Notes: generated by a model from the letters alone, not told the origin. A stretch of DNA of 32,081 bases from Clostridiales bacterium (GCA_022775385.1 JALFIV010000081.1:1-32081); one strand, 5' to 3'. Positions 8,259 through 16,441 are shown, numbered from the stretch's first letter. Numbers and translations are program-made.

Positions 8259-9872
8259 ATGAATATACCAATCAATCTGTTTATGTGGGTAATGGCATTC
8301 CTGCCGATTATCGTACTGTTGTTTTTGCTGATTAAATGCGGTTGGGGTGCGACGGAGGCGGCTCCGGTCGGTCTGCTGATCACGATCTTCACCGGCATTT
8401 TCTTCTACAAAGCCGACATTACGCTGATTGCGGCTGAGAGTGCCAAAGGCATTTGGAATGCTTTGATCATTCTGCTGATTGTCTGGACGGCGATCCTGAT
8501 GTATCAGGTCGGCGACGAGGCAAAGGCATTTCTGGTCATTCGAAACGGCATGCGCAAGCTTCTGCCGAATGAGCTGCTTCTGGTTCTGGCGATGGGCTGG
8601 ATCTTTGAGAGCTTTCTGCAGGGCATCACCGGCTTCGGTGTTCCGGTTGCGGTCGGCGCACCGCTGCTGATGGGAATCGGCGTCACGCCGCTGTGGGCGG
8701 TCATCATTCCGCTGTTCGGTCAGGCGTGGGGCAACACGTTCGGTACACTGGGTGCGGCGTGGGATTCGCTCGCCATGTCCGCCAATCTGGCGGTCGGCAG
8801 TCCGGAATACTGGATGACCGCGCTTTGGACTGCGGGCTTTATCTGGTTCTGGACCGTGATTGCCGGCTTCGCATTCTGCTGGTTCTACGGCAAAGGCAAA
8901 GCGATCAAGAAGGGTCTGCCGGCAGTGCTGATTCTGTCCACCATTCAGGGCGGCGGCGAGCTGCTGCTCAGTCAGGTCAACACGACAATTTCGTGCTTTG
9001 TTCCGGCCTGCATCTCGCTGATCGTCATCCTGCTTCTGGGACGCACCAAGATGTACCGCGAGGACTGGAGCATCGAGGACAGTCCGATCATGAATCGCAA
9101 GGCTTCGAGCGGAGCGGATTCGTCGGAGGAGCTGCCGGACATGACGCTGGTACAGGCGTTTGTTCCGTACTTCGTTCTGTCGGCCATCACGCTGATTGTT
9201 CTGGTCGTTAAACCGATCAATTCGTTCCTCGGACAGATTTCCTTTGGTTTCTCGTTCCCGGAGACGGTGACGGGATATGGATACGTCAACGCGGCGGTTG
9301 AGAAGTTCTCCGCACTGACACCGTTTACCCATGCGAGTATGTTCCTGTTCGTCTCGGCGATGATCGGTCTGATCTACTATAAGAAGAACGGATGGATCAA
9401 GGAGGGCGGCGTCAAGCGCGTCTTTGTCAAGTCGATCTCCATGACCATGCCGTCCGGCATCGCGGTCATCGGTCTGGTCATCATGTCCAAGATCATGGAT
9501 GGCACGGGACAGACACAGGTTCTCGCAAACGGTATCGCCAATGTACTCGGCAATATTTATGTCATTCTGGCGCCGTTTGTCGGACTGCTCGGCACGTTTA
9601 TGACGGGCAGCAACATGAGCTCGAACATTCTCTTCGGCGGCTTCCAGATGACGACAGCAAACCTGCTGCATCTCGATCCCGCACCGATCCTCGGCGCACA
9701 GTCCGCCGGCGGTGCGATCGGCAGTGCGGTCAGCCCGAGCAAGATCATCCTCGGAACGACAACGGCAGGCATCCTCGGCAGTGAGGGCGAGGTTCTCAAA
9801 CGGATTATCTTGATCACGGTGCCCGTGGCCATCATCATCGGCCTGATTTTGTTTGCAGTCGTCGGCATATAA
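8259..9872 (+). CDS. LctP-family (L-lactate/glycolate permease type) carboxylate transporter
   Basis: A 537-aa polytopic membrane protein with roughly 13 hydrophobic segments along its length. The family-defining block ESFLQGITGFGVPVAVGAP is at residues 117-135. The distal TGSNMSSNILFGGFQ and QSAGGAIGSAVSPSKI blocks are also characteristic of LctP/LldP permeases. Known members carry lactate and glycolate by proton symport. In this operon the cargo is probably a ureide-pathway acid: oxamate is a close structural analogue of pyruvate and lactate and would be the end product, so oxamate export is one idea. Glyoxylate, oxalurate or allantoate uptake are others. The ATG at 8259 has only a weak ribosome site (TTAGGAT). 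The small membrane gene follows 13 bases after the stop. Confidence 0.88.
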   Translation: MNIPINLFMWVMAFLPIIVLLFLLIKCGWGATEAAPVGLLITIFTGIFFYKADITLIAAESAKGIWNALIILLIVWTAILMYQVGDEAKAFLVIRNGMRKLLPNELLLVLAMGWIFESFLQGITGFGVPVAVGAPLLMGIGVTPLWAVIIPLFGQAWGNTFGTLGAAWDSLAMSANLAVGSPEYWMTALWTAGFIWFWTVIAGFAFCWFYGKGKAIKKGLPAVLILSTIQGGGELLLSQVNTTISCFVPACISLIVILLLGRTKMYREDWSIEDSPIMNRKASSGADSSEELPDMTLVQAFVPYFVLSAITLIVLVVKPINSFLGQISFGFSFPETVTGYGYVNAAVEKFSALTPFTHASMFLFVSAMIGLIYYKKNGWIKEGGVKRVFVKSISMTMPSGIAVIGLVIMSKIMDGTGQTQVLANGIANVLGNIYVILAPFVGLLGTFMTGSNMSSNILFGGFQMTTANLLHLDPAPILGAQSAGGAIGSAVSPSKIILGTTTAGILGSEGEVLKRIILITVPVAIIIGLILFAVVGI

Positions 9873-9885
9873 GGAGAGGATTCCC

Positions 9886-10092
9886 ATGGAGAACAAAAGC
9901 TTTTTTCAAACGAAAGAGGGCGGCCTGACCATCGCATTCATCGTCATTATGGTGGCGTTTGCGATTATCATCGCCGGACTGGGTGCGGGAAGCACGGCGG
10001 CATGTACGGTCGGATTCATTCTGATTGCGGCATCCATGCTGTATTCGCCGCTCAAGGTACAGGTCTACGACAGACTGAAAAAGAAGAAGTGA
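9886..10092 (+). CDS. Small two-helix membrane protein linked to the LctP permease
   Basis: A 68-aa protein with two hydrophobic segments (about residues 15-34 and 38-54) and a short lysine-rich tail (KKKK). Its AAGGAGAGG site overlaps the end of the permease stop codon, and only 13 bases separate the genes, so they are translationally close and probably act together. I do not recognise a named family. An accessory subunit of the permease, by analogy with small partners of other transporters, is an inference. Initiation at 9886 is preferred over an upstream in-frame codon at 9853 that lies inside the permease gene. Confidence 0.75.
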   Translation: MENKSFFQTKEGGLTIAFIVIMVAFAIIIAGLGAGSTAACTVGFILIAASMLYSPLKVQVYDRLKKKK

Positions 10093-10097
10093 TGGTG

Positions 10098-10128
10098 CTG
10101 CCGCTCTTCCGGAATGGGAGGGCGGCAG
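10098..10128 (+). other. Strong 13-bp intercistronic hairpin before allC
   Basis: Bases 10098-10110 pair with 10116-10128 across a GGAAT loop, 13 pairs with two G-U wobbles. It begins 6 bases after the stop of the small membrane gene. The sequence after it is AATAAAAAG, with no T-run, so it is not a conventional terminator. It may protect the upstream mRNA or set the level of allC. Confidence 0.6.
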
Positions 10129-10176
10129 AATAAAAAGAGCAGAGACGTTATGAGAGCGGACAAAGGAGGAACTGAC

Positions 10177-11415
10177 ATGGCAATTGAAGATATCACTGGA
10201 AGAATTGCGCGTGATCTGGAACATTTAAAGCAACATACGGCGACGCCGGGTGAAGGCTGCACCCGTCTTCCGTTTACCAAGGAAGCGAGAGATGCGGTTG
10301 AGTTTCTGAAGCAGCTCATGGCGGAAGCCGGCCTCGAAGTATCGGAAGATGCTGCGGGCAACGTGATCGGCATCCTGAAGGGAGAGGATCCGGAAGCTCC
10401 GTGTGTCATGATGGGTTCGCACTACGACTCGGTTGTCAACGGCGGCGATTACGACGGCATTGCCGGCGTCATCAGCGCGATTGAGGTTGCAAGACAGCTG
10501 CAGGAGAGCGGCGTACCGCGCAAGTGTAACTTCGTTGCGGTCGGCTTCTGCGACGAGGAGGGCATGCGTTTCGGCACCGGTTACTTCGGCTCGGGCGCGA
10601 TGCTCGGCAACCGCGACGTCGAGTACTGCAAAAACTTCAAGGACACCGACGGCATCTCCATCTATGATGCGATGAAGGGCTATGGTCTGGATCCGGAGCG
10701 CATCGGCGAGGCCAAGTGGCCGGCCGGTTCCATCGGACATTTTCTGGAGGCGCACATCGAGCAGGGTCCGGTTCTGGATGCGGAGAACATCGAGATCGGT
10801 CTGGTCGACTGCATCGTCGGCATTCAGCGATATATGGTAACCGTACACGGCCGCGCGGATCACGCGGGAACGACGCCGATGGACATGCGTCTGGACGCTG
10901 TCGACGCGGCAACCAAGGTCATTTCCAAGATCCCGGATTGGGCGCGCGAGAAGGCAGACGGAACGGTTGCAACCACCGGATATATTAACACGGTTCCGGG
11001 CGGTATGAACATTGTTGCAGAGAAAGTTGAATTCACGGTTGACATTCGCTCGAAAAACAATGATAATATTAATGATATCGCGCGCCGAATTCGTGCTGCT
11101 CTGGACCGTGAGGTCAGTGCAATGGGCGGAAGCTACGAAATAGACACCAAACTGGTCATTACCCCGGTAAACCTTTCTCAGGAGATGCTTTCCGTGATGG
11201 AGGAGAGCTGCAAGGCTCATGACTACAGCTACAAGTATCTGCCTAGCGGAGCGGGTCACGACTCGCTGGAGATCGGTCAGGTTCTGCCGACCGTCATGAT
11301 TTTTGTCCCGAGCAAAGAGGGCAGAAGCCATTGTCCGGTAGAATTTACCAAGTATAGCGATCTTGCAAAGGCATCTGTCGTTATGGCAGAGCTGGCGCAG
11401 AAGCTTCTGGGGTAA
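10177..11415 (+). CDS. allC: Allantoate amidohydrolase
   Basis: It hydrolyses allantoate to ureidoglycine, CO2 and ammonia, feeding AllE. The ATG at 10177 follows an AAAGGAGGA site and gives 412 aa, against 411 in E. coli AllC. In-frame ATGs at 10114 and 10150 lack such a site. It is an M20/M28-type dinuclear metallo-amidohydrolase: His82 and Asp93 (GSHYDS...GGDYDG), the acidic pair Glu127-Glu128 in CDEEGMRFG, a HIEQGP segment, and a terminal GAGHDS His match the metal ligands of the E. coli enzyme. The related N-carbamoyl-L-amino-acid hydrolases are the main alternative, but the surrounding genes point to allantoate. Confidence 0.93.
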   Translation: MAIEDITGRIARDLEHLKQHTATPGEGCTRLPFTKEARDAVEFLKQLMAEAGLEVSEDAAGNVIGILKGEDPEAPCVMMGSHYDSVVNGGDYDGIAGVISAIEVARQLQESGVPRKCNFVAVGFCDEEGMRFGTGYFGSGAMLGNRDVEYCKNFKDTDGISIYDAMKGYGLDPERIGEAKWPAGSIGHFLEAHIEQGPVLDAENIEIGLVDCIVGIQRYMVTVHGRADHAGTTPMDMRLDAVDAATKVISKIPDWAREKADGTVATTGYINTVPGGMNIVAEKVEFTVDIRSKNNDNINDIARRIRAALDREVSAMGGSYEIDTKLVITPVNLSQEMLSVMEESCKAHDYSYKYLPSGAGHDSLEIGQVLPTVMIFVPSKEGRSHCPVEFTKYSDLAKASVVMAELAQKLLG

Positions 11416-11480
11416 ACCTTTCTGAGAACAGACGAACCCCTGCGCGATTCATCAAACAAAATGAAAGCGCAGAGGTACGT

Positions 11481-12482
11481 ATGGACGAAGTGAAATTAAA
11501 CGCAGAAAACAAACGATATAATGTTCGGTTTTTGCGGAGATATTTGAATCTGACACAAAAGGAGTTTATCAATCAGTTTTTGTGCGACGAGAATGACAAA
11601 CCGTCTATGAGTATTGCGACCCTTTCCAATCTGGAGGCGAAGGGCGGTCCGCGGATCAACGAAGTGATTCTGGCGGCGTCCGAGAGTCTCGGAATTGATG
11701 TGATGTTCTTTTCCATGGAACCGGAGCAGTTTGCAGAACGGATCAGTCTCGTCCTTCCGAACAATCAGGAAGTCGACACGATCCAGCAGAGTTCCAAAAA
11801 GAGAAATATCGACCAGCTGCTCAACCGGCTGACGATGTATTTTGCGGAACAGCTGTTTGACAAGACACTGAAAAAGGGAGATAAAGTGGAATCCGATCGT
11901 GTTCTGGCGCGGAAACTTGGGGTGGGGCGGTCCGCCGTGCGCGAGGCGCTCAAAGTGCTGGACATCCTCGGCATGATTGATATCCGTCCGGGACAGGGCA
12001 CCTTCATCAGCAGTGATGAAGCCAACTTTTTCGTTGTTCCGCTCTCGTGGTCGCTGTTTTTGAACGGCGGACAGACCGAGAGCATTCTGGAAGTGCGCAA
12101 TGTACTGGAAAAAAAGGCGGCGGAGCTGGCGGCAGAATCCACACAGGAGGATGCGCTGCAGAAGCTGTCCGAGATCTCGCATCAGATTCATGAATCGTAC
12201 GTACAGCAGAACTATCAGGCCTTTTTGAACTGCGATATTGATTTTCACATTTGTCTTGCGGAATGTTCCGGCAATCAGATCATTTACAGCATGATTCAGA
12301 TCATCAGCAACCTCATGCGGCAGATCAGCGGAACTGGCATGGCGGATGAGAATCAGCTTCGGGAGATCTATGAGGAACATCGTCTGGTGTACGGCGCGGT
12401 GCTGGCGCATGACGCGGAGGCGGCAGGCCGCTATATGGAGGAACACCTGCACAAATCCATGCTGCGCTACAACTACCGATAA
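11481..12482 (+). CDS. XRE-GntR-FCD fusion transcriptional regulator
   Basis: A 333-aa regulator with three parts. Residues about 10-75 resemble an XRE/Cro helix-turn-helix (LRRYLNLTQKEFINQF, then SIATLSNLEAKGGP). Residues about 112-180 are a clear GntR winged helix (GDKVESDRVLARKLGVGRSAVREAL, with a wing at GQGTFIS). Residues about 190-325 are an FCD ligand domain with the expected Asp/His metal residues in CDIDFHICL and the later EEHRLV and EEHLH segments. FadR-subfamily regulators normally have only the GntR DNA-binding domain, so the extra N-terminal HTH is unusual. It is the last gene of the ureide operon and probably senses a pathway acid. The likely target is the palindrome before allE. 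A GCAGAGG site precedes the ATG at 11481. Confidence 0.85.
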   Translation: MDEVKLNAENKRYNVRFLRRYLNLTQKEFINQFLCDENDKPSMSIATLSNLEAKGGPRINEVILAASESLGIDVMFFSMEPEQFAERISLVLPNNQEVDTIQQSSKKRNIDQLLNRLTMYFAEQLFDKTLKKGDKVESDRVLARKLGVGRSAVREALKVLDILGMIDIRPGQGTFISSDEANFFVVPLSWSLFLNGGQTESILEVRNVLEKKAAELAAESTQEDALQKLSEISHQIHESYVQQNYQAFLNCDIDFHICLAECSGNQIIYSMIQIISNLMRQISGTGMADENQLREIYEEHRLVYGAVLAHDAEAAGRYMEEHLHKSMLRYNYR

Positions 12483-12495
12483 CGAAAAACAGCAC

Positions 12496-12533
12496 AATGG
12501 CAGCGGTCCAAACACGGACGGCTGCCATTTTTT
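12496..12533 (+). terminator. Intrinsic terminator of the ureide operon
   Basis: AATGGCAGC and GCTGCCATT pair, with a further GTCC/GGAC inner stem after one mismatch, followed by six T. It lies 13 bases after the regulator's stop codon. Confidence 0.9.
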
Positions 12534-12550
12534 CGGCACAAAATGAGACA

Positions 12551-12575
12551 GGGCAGACTCCGGAAGAGTCTGCCC
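12551..12575 (-). terminator. Terminator of the aminotransferase gene
   Basis: GGGCAGACTC and GAGTCTGCCC form a perfect 10-bp stem with a 5-base loop. On the minus strand it lies about 36 bases after the aminotransferase stop and is followed, after a short gap, by TCATTTTG. The T-run is not immediate, so efficiency may be moderate. Confidence 0.7.
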
Positions 12576-12611
12576 CGCTCATAATATAAGGGAAAGAATA
12601 GGGAAAAGCGA

Positions 12612-13835
12612 TTATGCGTTCTTGTAGACTTCCAGTGCGGCTGCAACGCCTTCGCCGGCCGGAACCTTGACATGGTTCTGGAGCAGAACGGCCTCGAGAG
12701 CACCCAGCGTGAGCAGGATGTTTCTCTTCTGGCTGGAGTAGCCCATGTTGCCGATACGGATGATCTTGCCGTCGAGCGGGCCGAAGGAGGTGGCAACCTC
12801 GATGCCGAAGTCGTTCAGCATCTGACCGCGCAGCGTCGGGCCGTCGATGCCCTCCGGAATGTTGATGGCGGTGACAACTGGCATCTTGTTCTTGCGGTCG
12901 CCGAAGATGGTCAGACCCATTGCCTCCAGACCGGCACACAGTGCCTTGTCGTTCAGGCTGTGGCGGGCAAAACGCTCCTCCAGACCTTCGGTCAGGATGC
13001 AGCGCAGCGCCTCGTGGACGGCGTACTGCATGCAGGTTGCCTCGGTGTGGTGGTTCAGGCGGCGCGGGCTCCAGTAGTCCTCGAGCTGTGCCATATCGAG
13101 GTAGTTGCTCGGGATACCCGGCAGCTTGCCGTCGACGTCGCTGCTCGTGCGGATGCCCTTCTCAACCTTCTTTCTCGCGTGCGCGATGGCGGAGATCTTG
13201 TCGTTGTAGGTGATGAGCGCGGAGCCGGACGGTGCGGAGATGCACTTCTGGGTGCCGGCGATACAGCCGTCGATGCCCCACTCATCGACGCGGATGTCGA
13301 CGCCGCCGAGGGTTGCGACCGTGTCGACGATCAGCAGGGCGTCATACTTCTTGCAGAGCTTGCCGATCTCTTCCATCGGCTGCATCATGGAGGTGGAGGT
13401 CTCGCCGTGGATGCAGGCGACTGCCTTGTAGCCGCCCTTCTTGAGTTCGGCTTCGATCTCGTCCGGCTCAAAGACGGTGCCCCACTCGCGCTCGATCAGC
13501 GTGATCTCTGCGCCGCAGCGCTCGAGGATCTCGGAGAGCAGGTAGCCGAAACGGCCGAATGCCGGAATCAGGACCTTGTCGCCCGGGCAGATTGCACCGG
13601 TGAGGACGGTCTCCAGACCGCCGCGGGAGGTCGTGTCGACAACATAGGTCTGCTGGTTCTTGGTCTGGAATACCTGACGCGCCATTTCCATGGTCTCGGT
13701 CATGAGCGCGGTAAACTCCGGGTCGAACTGACCGAGGATATGGTAGGACATGGCGCGGAGGACGCGCGGGTCGGCGTCAACCGGGCCGGGACACATGAGC
13801 AGGCGAGGTGACGGATTGATTTCTTTAAAATTCAT
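12612..13835 (-). CDS. pucG: PucG-like aminotransferase: (S)-ureidoglycine-glyoxylate or alanine-glyoxylate transaminase
   Basis: A 407-aa class-V PLP enzyme of the alanine-glyoxylate aminotransferase family. The cofactor lysine is Lys197 in AGTQKCISAPSG, and the PLP Asp lies in the IVDTVATLGG segment at about 169-178. The PTLRGQM and RIGNMGYSS segments near the C-terminus are typical. B. subtilis PucG transfers the amino group of ureidoglycine to glyoxylate, giving oxalurate and glycine; alanine- or serine-glyoxylate transaminases share the fold. Closeness to allC/allE/allD and the oxalurate-using fusion favours the PucG role, which would give a second route to oxalurate. It is transcribed toward the ureide operon with its own promoter. 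The ATG at 13835 is preferred to an adjacent GTG because it is spaced better from AAGAAGG. Confidence 0.82.
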   Translation of the reverse strand: MNFKEINPSPRLLMCPGPVDADPRVLRAMSYHILGQFDPEFTALMTETMEMARQVFQTKNQQTYVVDTTSRGGLETVLTGAICPGDKVLIPAFGRFGYLLSEILERCGAEITLIEREWGTVFEPDEIEAELKKGGYKAVACIHGETSTSMMQPMEEIGKLCKKYDALLIVDTVATLGGVDIRVDEWGIDGCIAGTQKCISAPSGSALITYNDKISAIAHARKKVEKGIRTSSDVDGKLPGIPSNYLDMAQLEDYWSPRRLNHHTEATCMQYAVHEALRCILTEGLEERFARHSLNDKALCAGLEAMGLTIFGDRKNKMPVVTAINIPEGIDGPTLRGQMLNDFGIEVATSFGPLDGKIIRIGNMGYSSQKRNILLTLGALEAVLLQNHVKVPAGEGVAAALEVYKNA

Positions 13836-13879
13836 CACAGAACCTTCTTTCTGATAATAATTTCAAACTCGACGCTTTT

Positions 13880-13908
13880 ATTATAGAACATAGTAATGAA
13901 TTTTACAA
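13880..13908 (-). promoter_or_regulatory. Promoter of the aminotransferase gene
   Basis: On the minus strand TTGTAA (13903-13908) and a perfect TATAAT (13880-13885) are separated by 17 bases. The transcript would start about 40 bases before the ATG. Confidence 0.7.
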
Positions 13909-14057
13909 GCTGTTTTTCAAGGAATTTTCTAAAATTTCTGCACTTTTTCCGTCGTTTTATATAACACAAAAGGGGTATTATCCTTCAAAAAAGCGGTTGA
14001 AAATTGAAGGAGACGAAATTGCAGATGCGGAAAGGAGGGAAAACCGGAAAAATGGTA

Positions 14058-14086
14058 TTGACCGGTTTTTAACGTCGTGATACACT
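14058..14086 (+). promoter_or_regulatory. Promoter of the nitroreductase/hydroxy-acid dehydrogenase/upp operon
   Basis: TTGACC (14058-14063), 17 bases, then TACACT (14081-14086); an alternative TATACT lies a few bases on. The rest of the 13836-14141 intergenic stretch is AT-rich with no further gene, and the GntR-type palindrome seen before allE is absent here. Confidence 0.6.
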
Positions 14087-14141
14087 ATACTATATAAAAA
14101 ACAACCATATTTTGTTCTTTTTTCTGAAAGGAGTGCACATA

Positions 14142-14666
14142 ATGGAGTTCATCAACATGTTAGCGCATCGCCGCAGCATCCGGAAATACACCGATGAGGC
14201 CATTCCGGAGGAAAAGCTGGAGAAGATCATTCAGGCAGGACTGCTGTCATTTGCCGGCAAGGGTCTGAATCCGTGGGAAATGATCGTTGTCCGCGACAAG
14301 GATATGCTGAAGAAGATGTCCGGATGCCGTACCGGCTGCGGCAGCATGCTGGACGGCGCGGATGCCGCTATTGTCGTTCTGGGCGATGAAGACAAGTCGG
14401 ATACGATTGTAGAGGACTGCTCCATTGTCATGGCATATATGCATCTGATGGCGGACACGCTCGGTGTCGGCAGCTGCTGGCTGCAGGGACGTCTGCGCAC
14501 GGCGGTAGACGGAACCTCGTCCGAGGAGTTTTTGAGAAAGCTGCTCGGCTATCCGGAAAATCAGAAGCTCGAGGCAGTTCTGGTGCTCGGCATGCCGGCA
14601 CAGCAGCCGGAGGCACACAAGCTGGAGGACCTGCAGTACGAGAAGGTTCACAAGGAAGTATTCTGA
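14142..14666 (+). CDS. Nitroreductase-family flavoprotein
   Basis: A 174-aa FMN-dependent nitroreductase-fold protein. The opening MEFINMLAHRRSIRKYTDE is the standard FMN-phosphate-binding RRSIR motif (residues 10-14), and DTLGVGSCWLQ near residues 106-116 is the usual C-terminal half motif. Three cysteines lie in the central part (SGCRTGCGSM and EDCS). The ATG at 14142 follows a GAAAGGAG site. The physiological substrate is unknown. The stop is 33 bases before the FMN hydroxy-acid dehydrogenase gene, so the two are probably co-expressed, and an electron-transfer link between them is possible but not shown. Confidence 0.85.
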   Translation: MEFINMLAHRRSIRKYTDEAIPEEKLEKIIQAGLLSFAGKGLNPWEMIVVRDKDMLKKMSGCRTGCGSMLDGADAAIVVLGDEDKSDTIVEDCSIVMAYMHLMADTLGVGSCWLQGRLRTAVDGTSSEEFLRKLLGYPENQKLEAVLVLGMPAQQPEAHKLEDLQYEKVHKEVF

Positions 14667-14699
14667 TCGGCAGATCCGGACAGAAAGGAAGTTTACAAC

Positions 14700-15713
14700 A
14701 TGACATACAATGAAGTTCTGACACAGGCGCGCGGAGACATCGGCGCGTACTGCAAGGCATGTCCGGTCTGCAACGGCCGCGCGTGCAAAAACCAGATCCC
14801 GGGCCCGGGCGCAAAGGGCGTCGGCGACACGGCGATCCGCAACTACGACAAGTGGCAGGAGATCCGTGTGAACATGGACACACTCTGTGCCGGCGGTGAC
14901 GCCGACACGAGCTGCGAGCTGTTCGGCAAGACCTTTGCCTATCCGTTCTTCGCCGGTCCGGTCGGTGCGGTCAATCTGCACTACAGCGAGAAGTATGACG
15001 ACATGTCGTACAATCAGGTGCTGGTTTCCACCTGTGCGCAGGCGGGTATCGCGGCGTTCACCGGCGACGGCACCAATCCGAAGGTCATGGAGGCGGCGAC
15101 GGCGGCAATCGGCGAGTCCGGCGGTCTCGGCGTTCCGACCATCAAGCCGTGGAATCTGGATACCATCAAGGAGAAGATGGAGCTGGTTCATCAGGCAGGC
15201 GCATTTGCCGCTGCGATGGATGTCGACGCGGCAGGTCTGCCGTTCCTCAAGAACATGAACCCGCCGGCGGGCAGCAAGACGCCGGAGGAGCTGGCGGAGA
15301 TCGTCAAGATGGCCGGCGTTCCGTTCATTGTCAAGGGCGTCATGACCGTCAAGGGCGCGAAGAAGGCAATGGAGGCCGGTGCGTCTGCGATCGTCGTATC
15401 CAACCACGGCGGCCGCGTGCTGGATCAGTGTCCGGCAACCGCAGAAGTGCTCGAGGAGATCGCACAGGCGGTCGGCGGCAAGATGAAGATTCTGGTCGAC
15501 GGCGGCATCCGCTCGGGTACGGACGTATTCAAGGCGCTGGCACTCGGCGCAGACGGCGTGCTGATCTGCCGTCCGTTCGTCGTATCGGTTTACGGCGGCG
15601 GCGCAGACGGTGTCCGCGCGTATATCGACAAGATCGGCGGCGAGCTGCGCGACACGATGCAGATGTGCGGTGCCCATTCTCTGGCGGAGATCACCAGAGA
15701 TATGGTTCGATGA
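14700..15713 (+). CDS. FMN-dependent alpha-hydroxy-acid dehydrogenase with N-terminal Cys motif
   Basis: A 337-aa TIM-barrel flavoenzyme of the glycolate oxidase/lactate dehydrogenase family, somewhat shorter than typical members. The catalytic-base His236 is in SNHGGR (234-239). The [20 protein letters not shown] block (about 265-284) and the phosphate-binding segment are canonical. Cys18, Cys21, Cys24 and Cys29 form a C-x2-C-x2-C-x4-C cluster close to the N-terminus, absent from the classical aerobic oxidases as I know them and possibly holding a metal or Fe-S centre. In an anaerobe it probably acts as a dehydrogenase using a protein electron partner rather than oxygen. The substrate could be glycolate, lactate or another 2-hydroxy acid. 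A GAAAGGAAG site precedes the ATG, and upp follows 19 bases later. Confidence 0.87.
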   Translation: MTYNEVLTQARGDIGAYCKACPVCNGRACKNQIPGPGAKGVGDTAIRNYDKWQEIRVNMDTLCAGGDADTSCELFGKTFAYPFFAGPVGAVNLHYSEKYDDMSYNQVLVSTCAQAGIAAFTGDGTNPKVMEAATAAIGESGGLGVPTIKPWNLDTIKEKMELVHQAGAFAAAMDVDAAGLPFLKNMNPPAGSKTPEELAEIVKMAGVPFIVKGVMTVKGAKKAMEAGASAIVVSNHGGRVLDQCPATAEVLEEIAQAVGGKMKILVDGGIRSGTDVFKALALGADGVLICRPFVVSVYGGGADGVRAYIDKIGGELRDTMQMCGAHSLAEITRDMVR

Positions 15714-15732
15714 CAGGGAAGGAGAGAATACC

Positions 15733-16362
15733 ATGGGTAATGTTTATGTAATGGATCATCCGCTGATTGTACACAAGCTGTCCTTGATGCGCGACAAGTA
15801 CACCGGCGGAAAGGAATTCCGTGAGGCGGTTGAGGAGATCTCCTCGCTGCTGTGCTACGAAGCGGCACATGATTTCCCGATGAAGGAAGTGGAGATCGAG
15901 ACTCCGATCGCCCGCTCCAAGGTCAAGGTCATTTCCGGCAAGAAGATCGCGCTGGTCACCATCCTGCGCTCCGGCATCGGCATGGCAAACGGTGCGCTGC
16001 GCCTGATTCCGAGCGCGAAGGTCGGACACATCGGCTCGTACCGCGATCCGAAGACCCTGCAGCCGGTGGACTACTACTGCAAGCTTCCGAACGATATCGA
16101 CCGCAGAGATGCGTTCGTTCTCGACCCGATGCTGGCGACCGGCGGCAAGGCACTTGCGGCAATCCGCGAGCTCAAGAACCGCGGCGTTGAGCGCATCAAG
16201 GTCATCTGCATTCTGGCGGTTCCGGAATCCATCAAGGCGATTCAGGACGCGTTCCCGGATGTCGATATCTACTGCGCCTCCATCGACGAGGGCATCACGC
16301 CTGAGGGCTATATCGTCCCGGGCATGGGCGATGCCGGCGACCGCATGTTCGGCACCAAGTAA
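15733..16362 (+). CDS. upp: Uracil phosphoribosyltransferase
   Basis: Converts uracil and PRPP to UMP in pyrimidine salvage. The 209-aa length matches E. coli Upp (208). The PRPP-binding DPMLATGG motif is at residues 131-138 and the terminal [14 protein letters not shown] uracil-binding tail is intact. The ATG at 15733 follows GGAAGGAGAG. It is the last gene of the operon, with a strong terminator 11 bases after the stop. Upp is often placed near uracil transport genes; the neighbours here are different. Confidence 0.96.
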   Translation: MGNVYVMDHPLIVHKLSLMRDKYTGGKEFREAVEEISSLLCYEAAHDFPMKEVEIETPIARSKVKVISGKKIALVTILRSGIGMANGALRLIPSAKVGHIGSYRDPKTLQPVDYYCKLPNDIDRRDAFVLDPMLATGGKALAAIRELKNRGVERIKVICILAVPESIKAIQDAFPDVDIYCASIDEGITPEGYIVPGMGDAGDRMFGTK

Positions 16363-16373
16363 CTCCATCATCC

Positions 16374-16411
16374 GAATTCCTCCGTTGCACAAACGGAGGA
16401 ATTCTTTTCTT
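16374..16411 (+). terminator. Terminator after upp
   Basis: A perfect 13-bp stem (16374-16386 with 16392-16404) and a 5-base loop, followed by TTTTCTT. Confidence 0.93.
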
Positions 16412-16441
16412 CGATAAATTTTCAGTTAAGTTGAACAATCA

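Noticed and set aside
8244-9896. Long minus-strand frame opposite the permease, and similar frames opposite ackA (20841-22031), allD (1838-3007) and allC (10225-11331)
   Set aside because: All are shadows of recognisable plus-strand genes; their products have no family features.
9991-10128. The 10098-10128 hairpin as a transcription terminator
   Set aside because: The stem is strong, but it is followed by AATAAAAAG rather than T on the plus strand, and no T-run is next to it on the minus strand.
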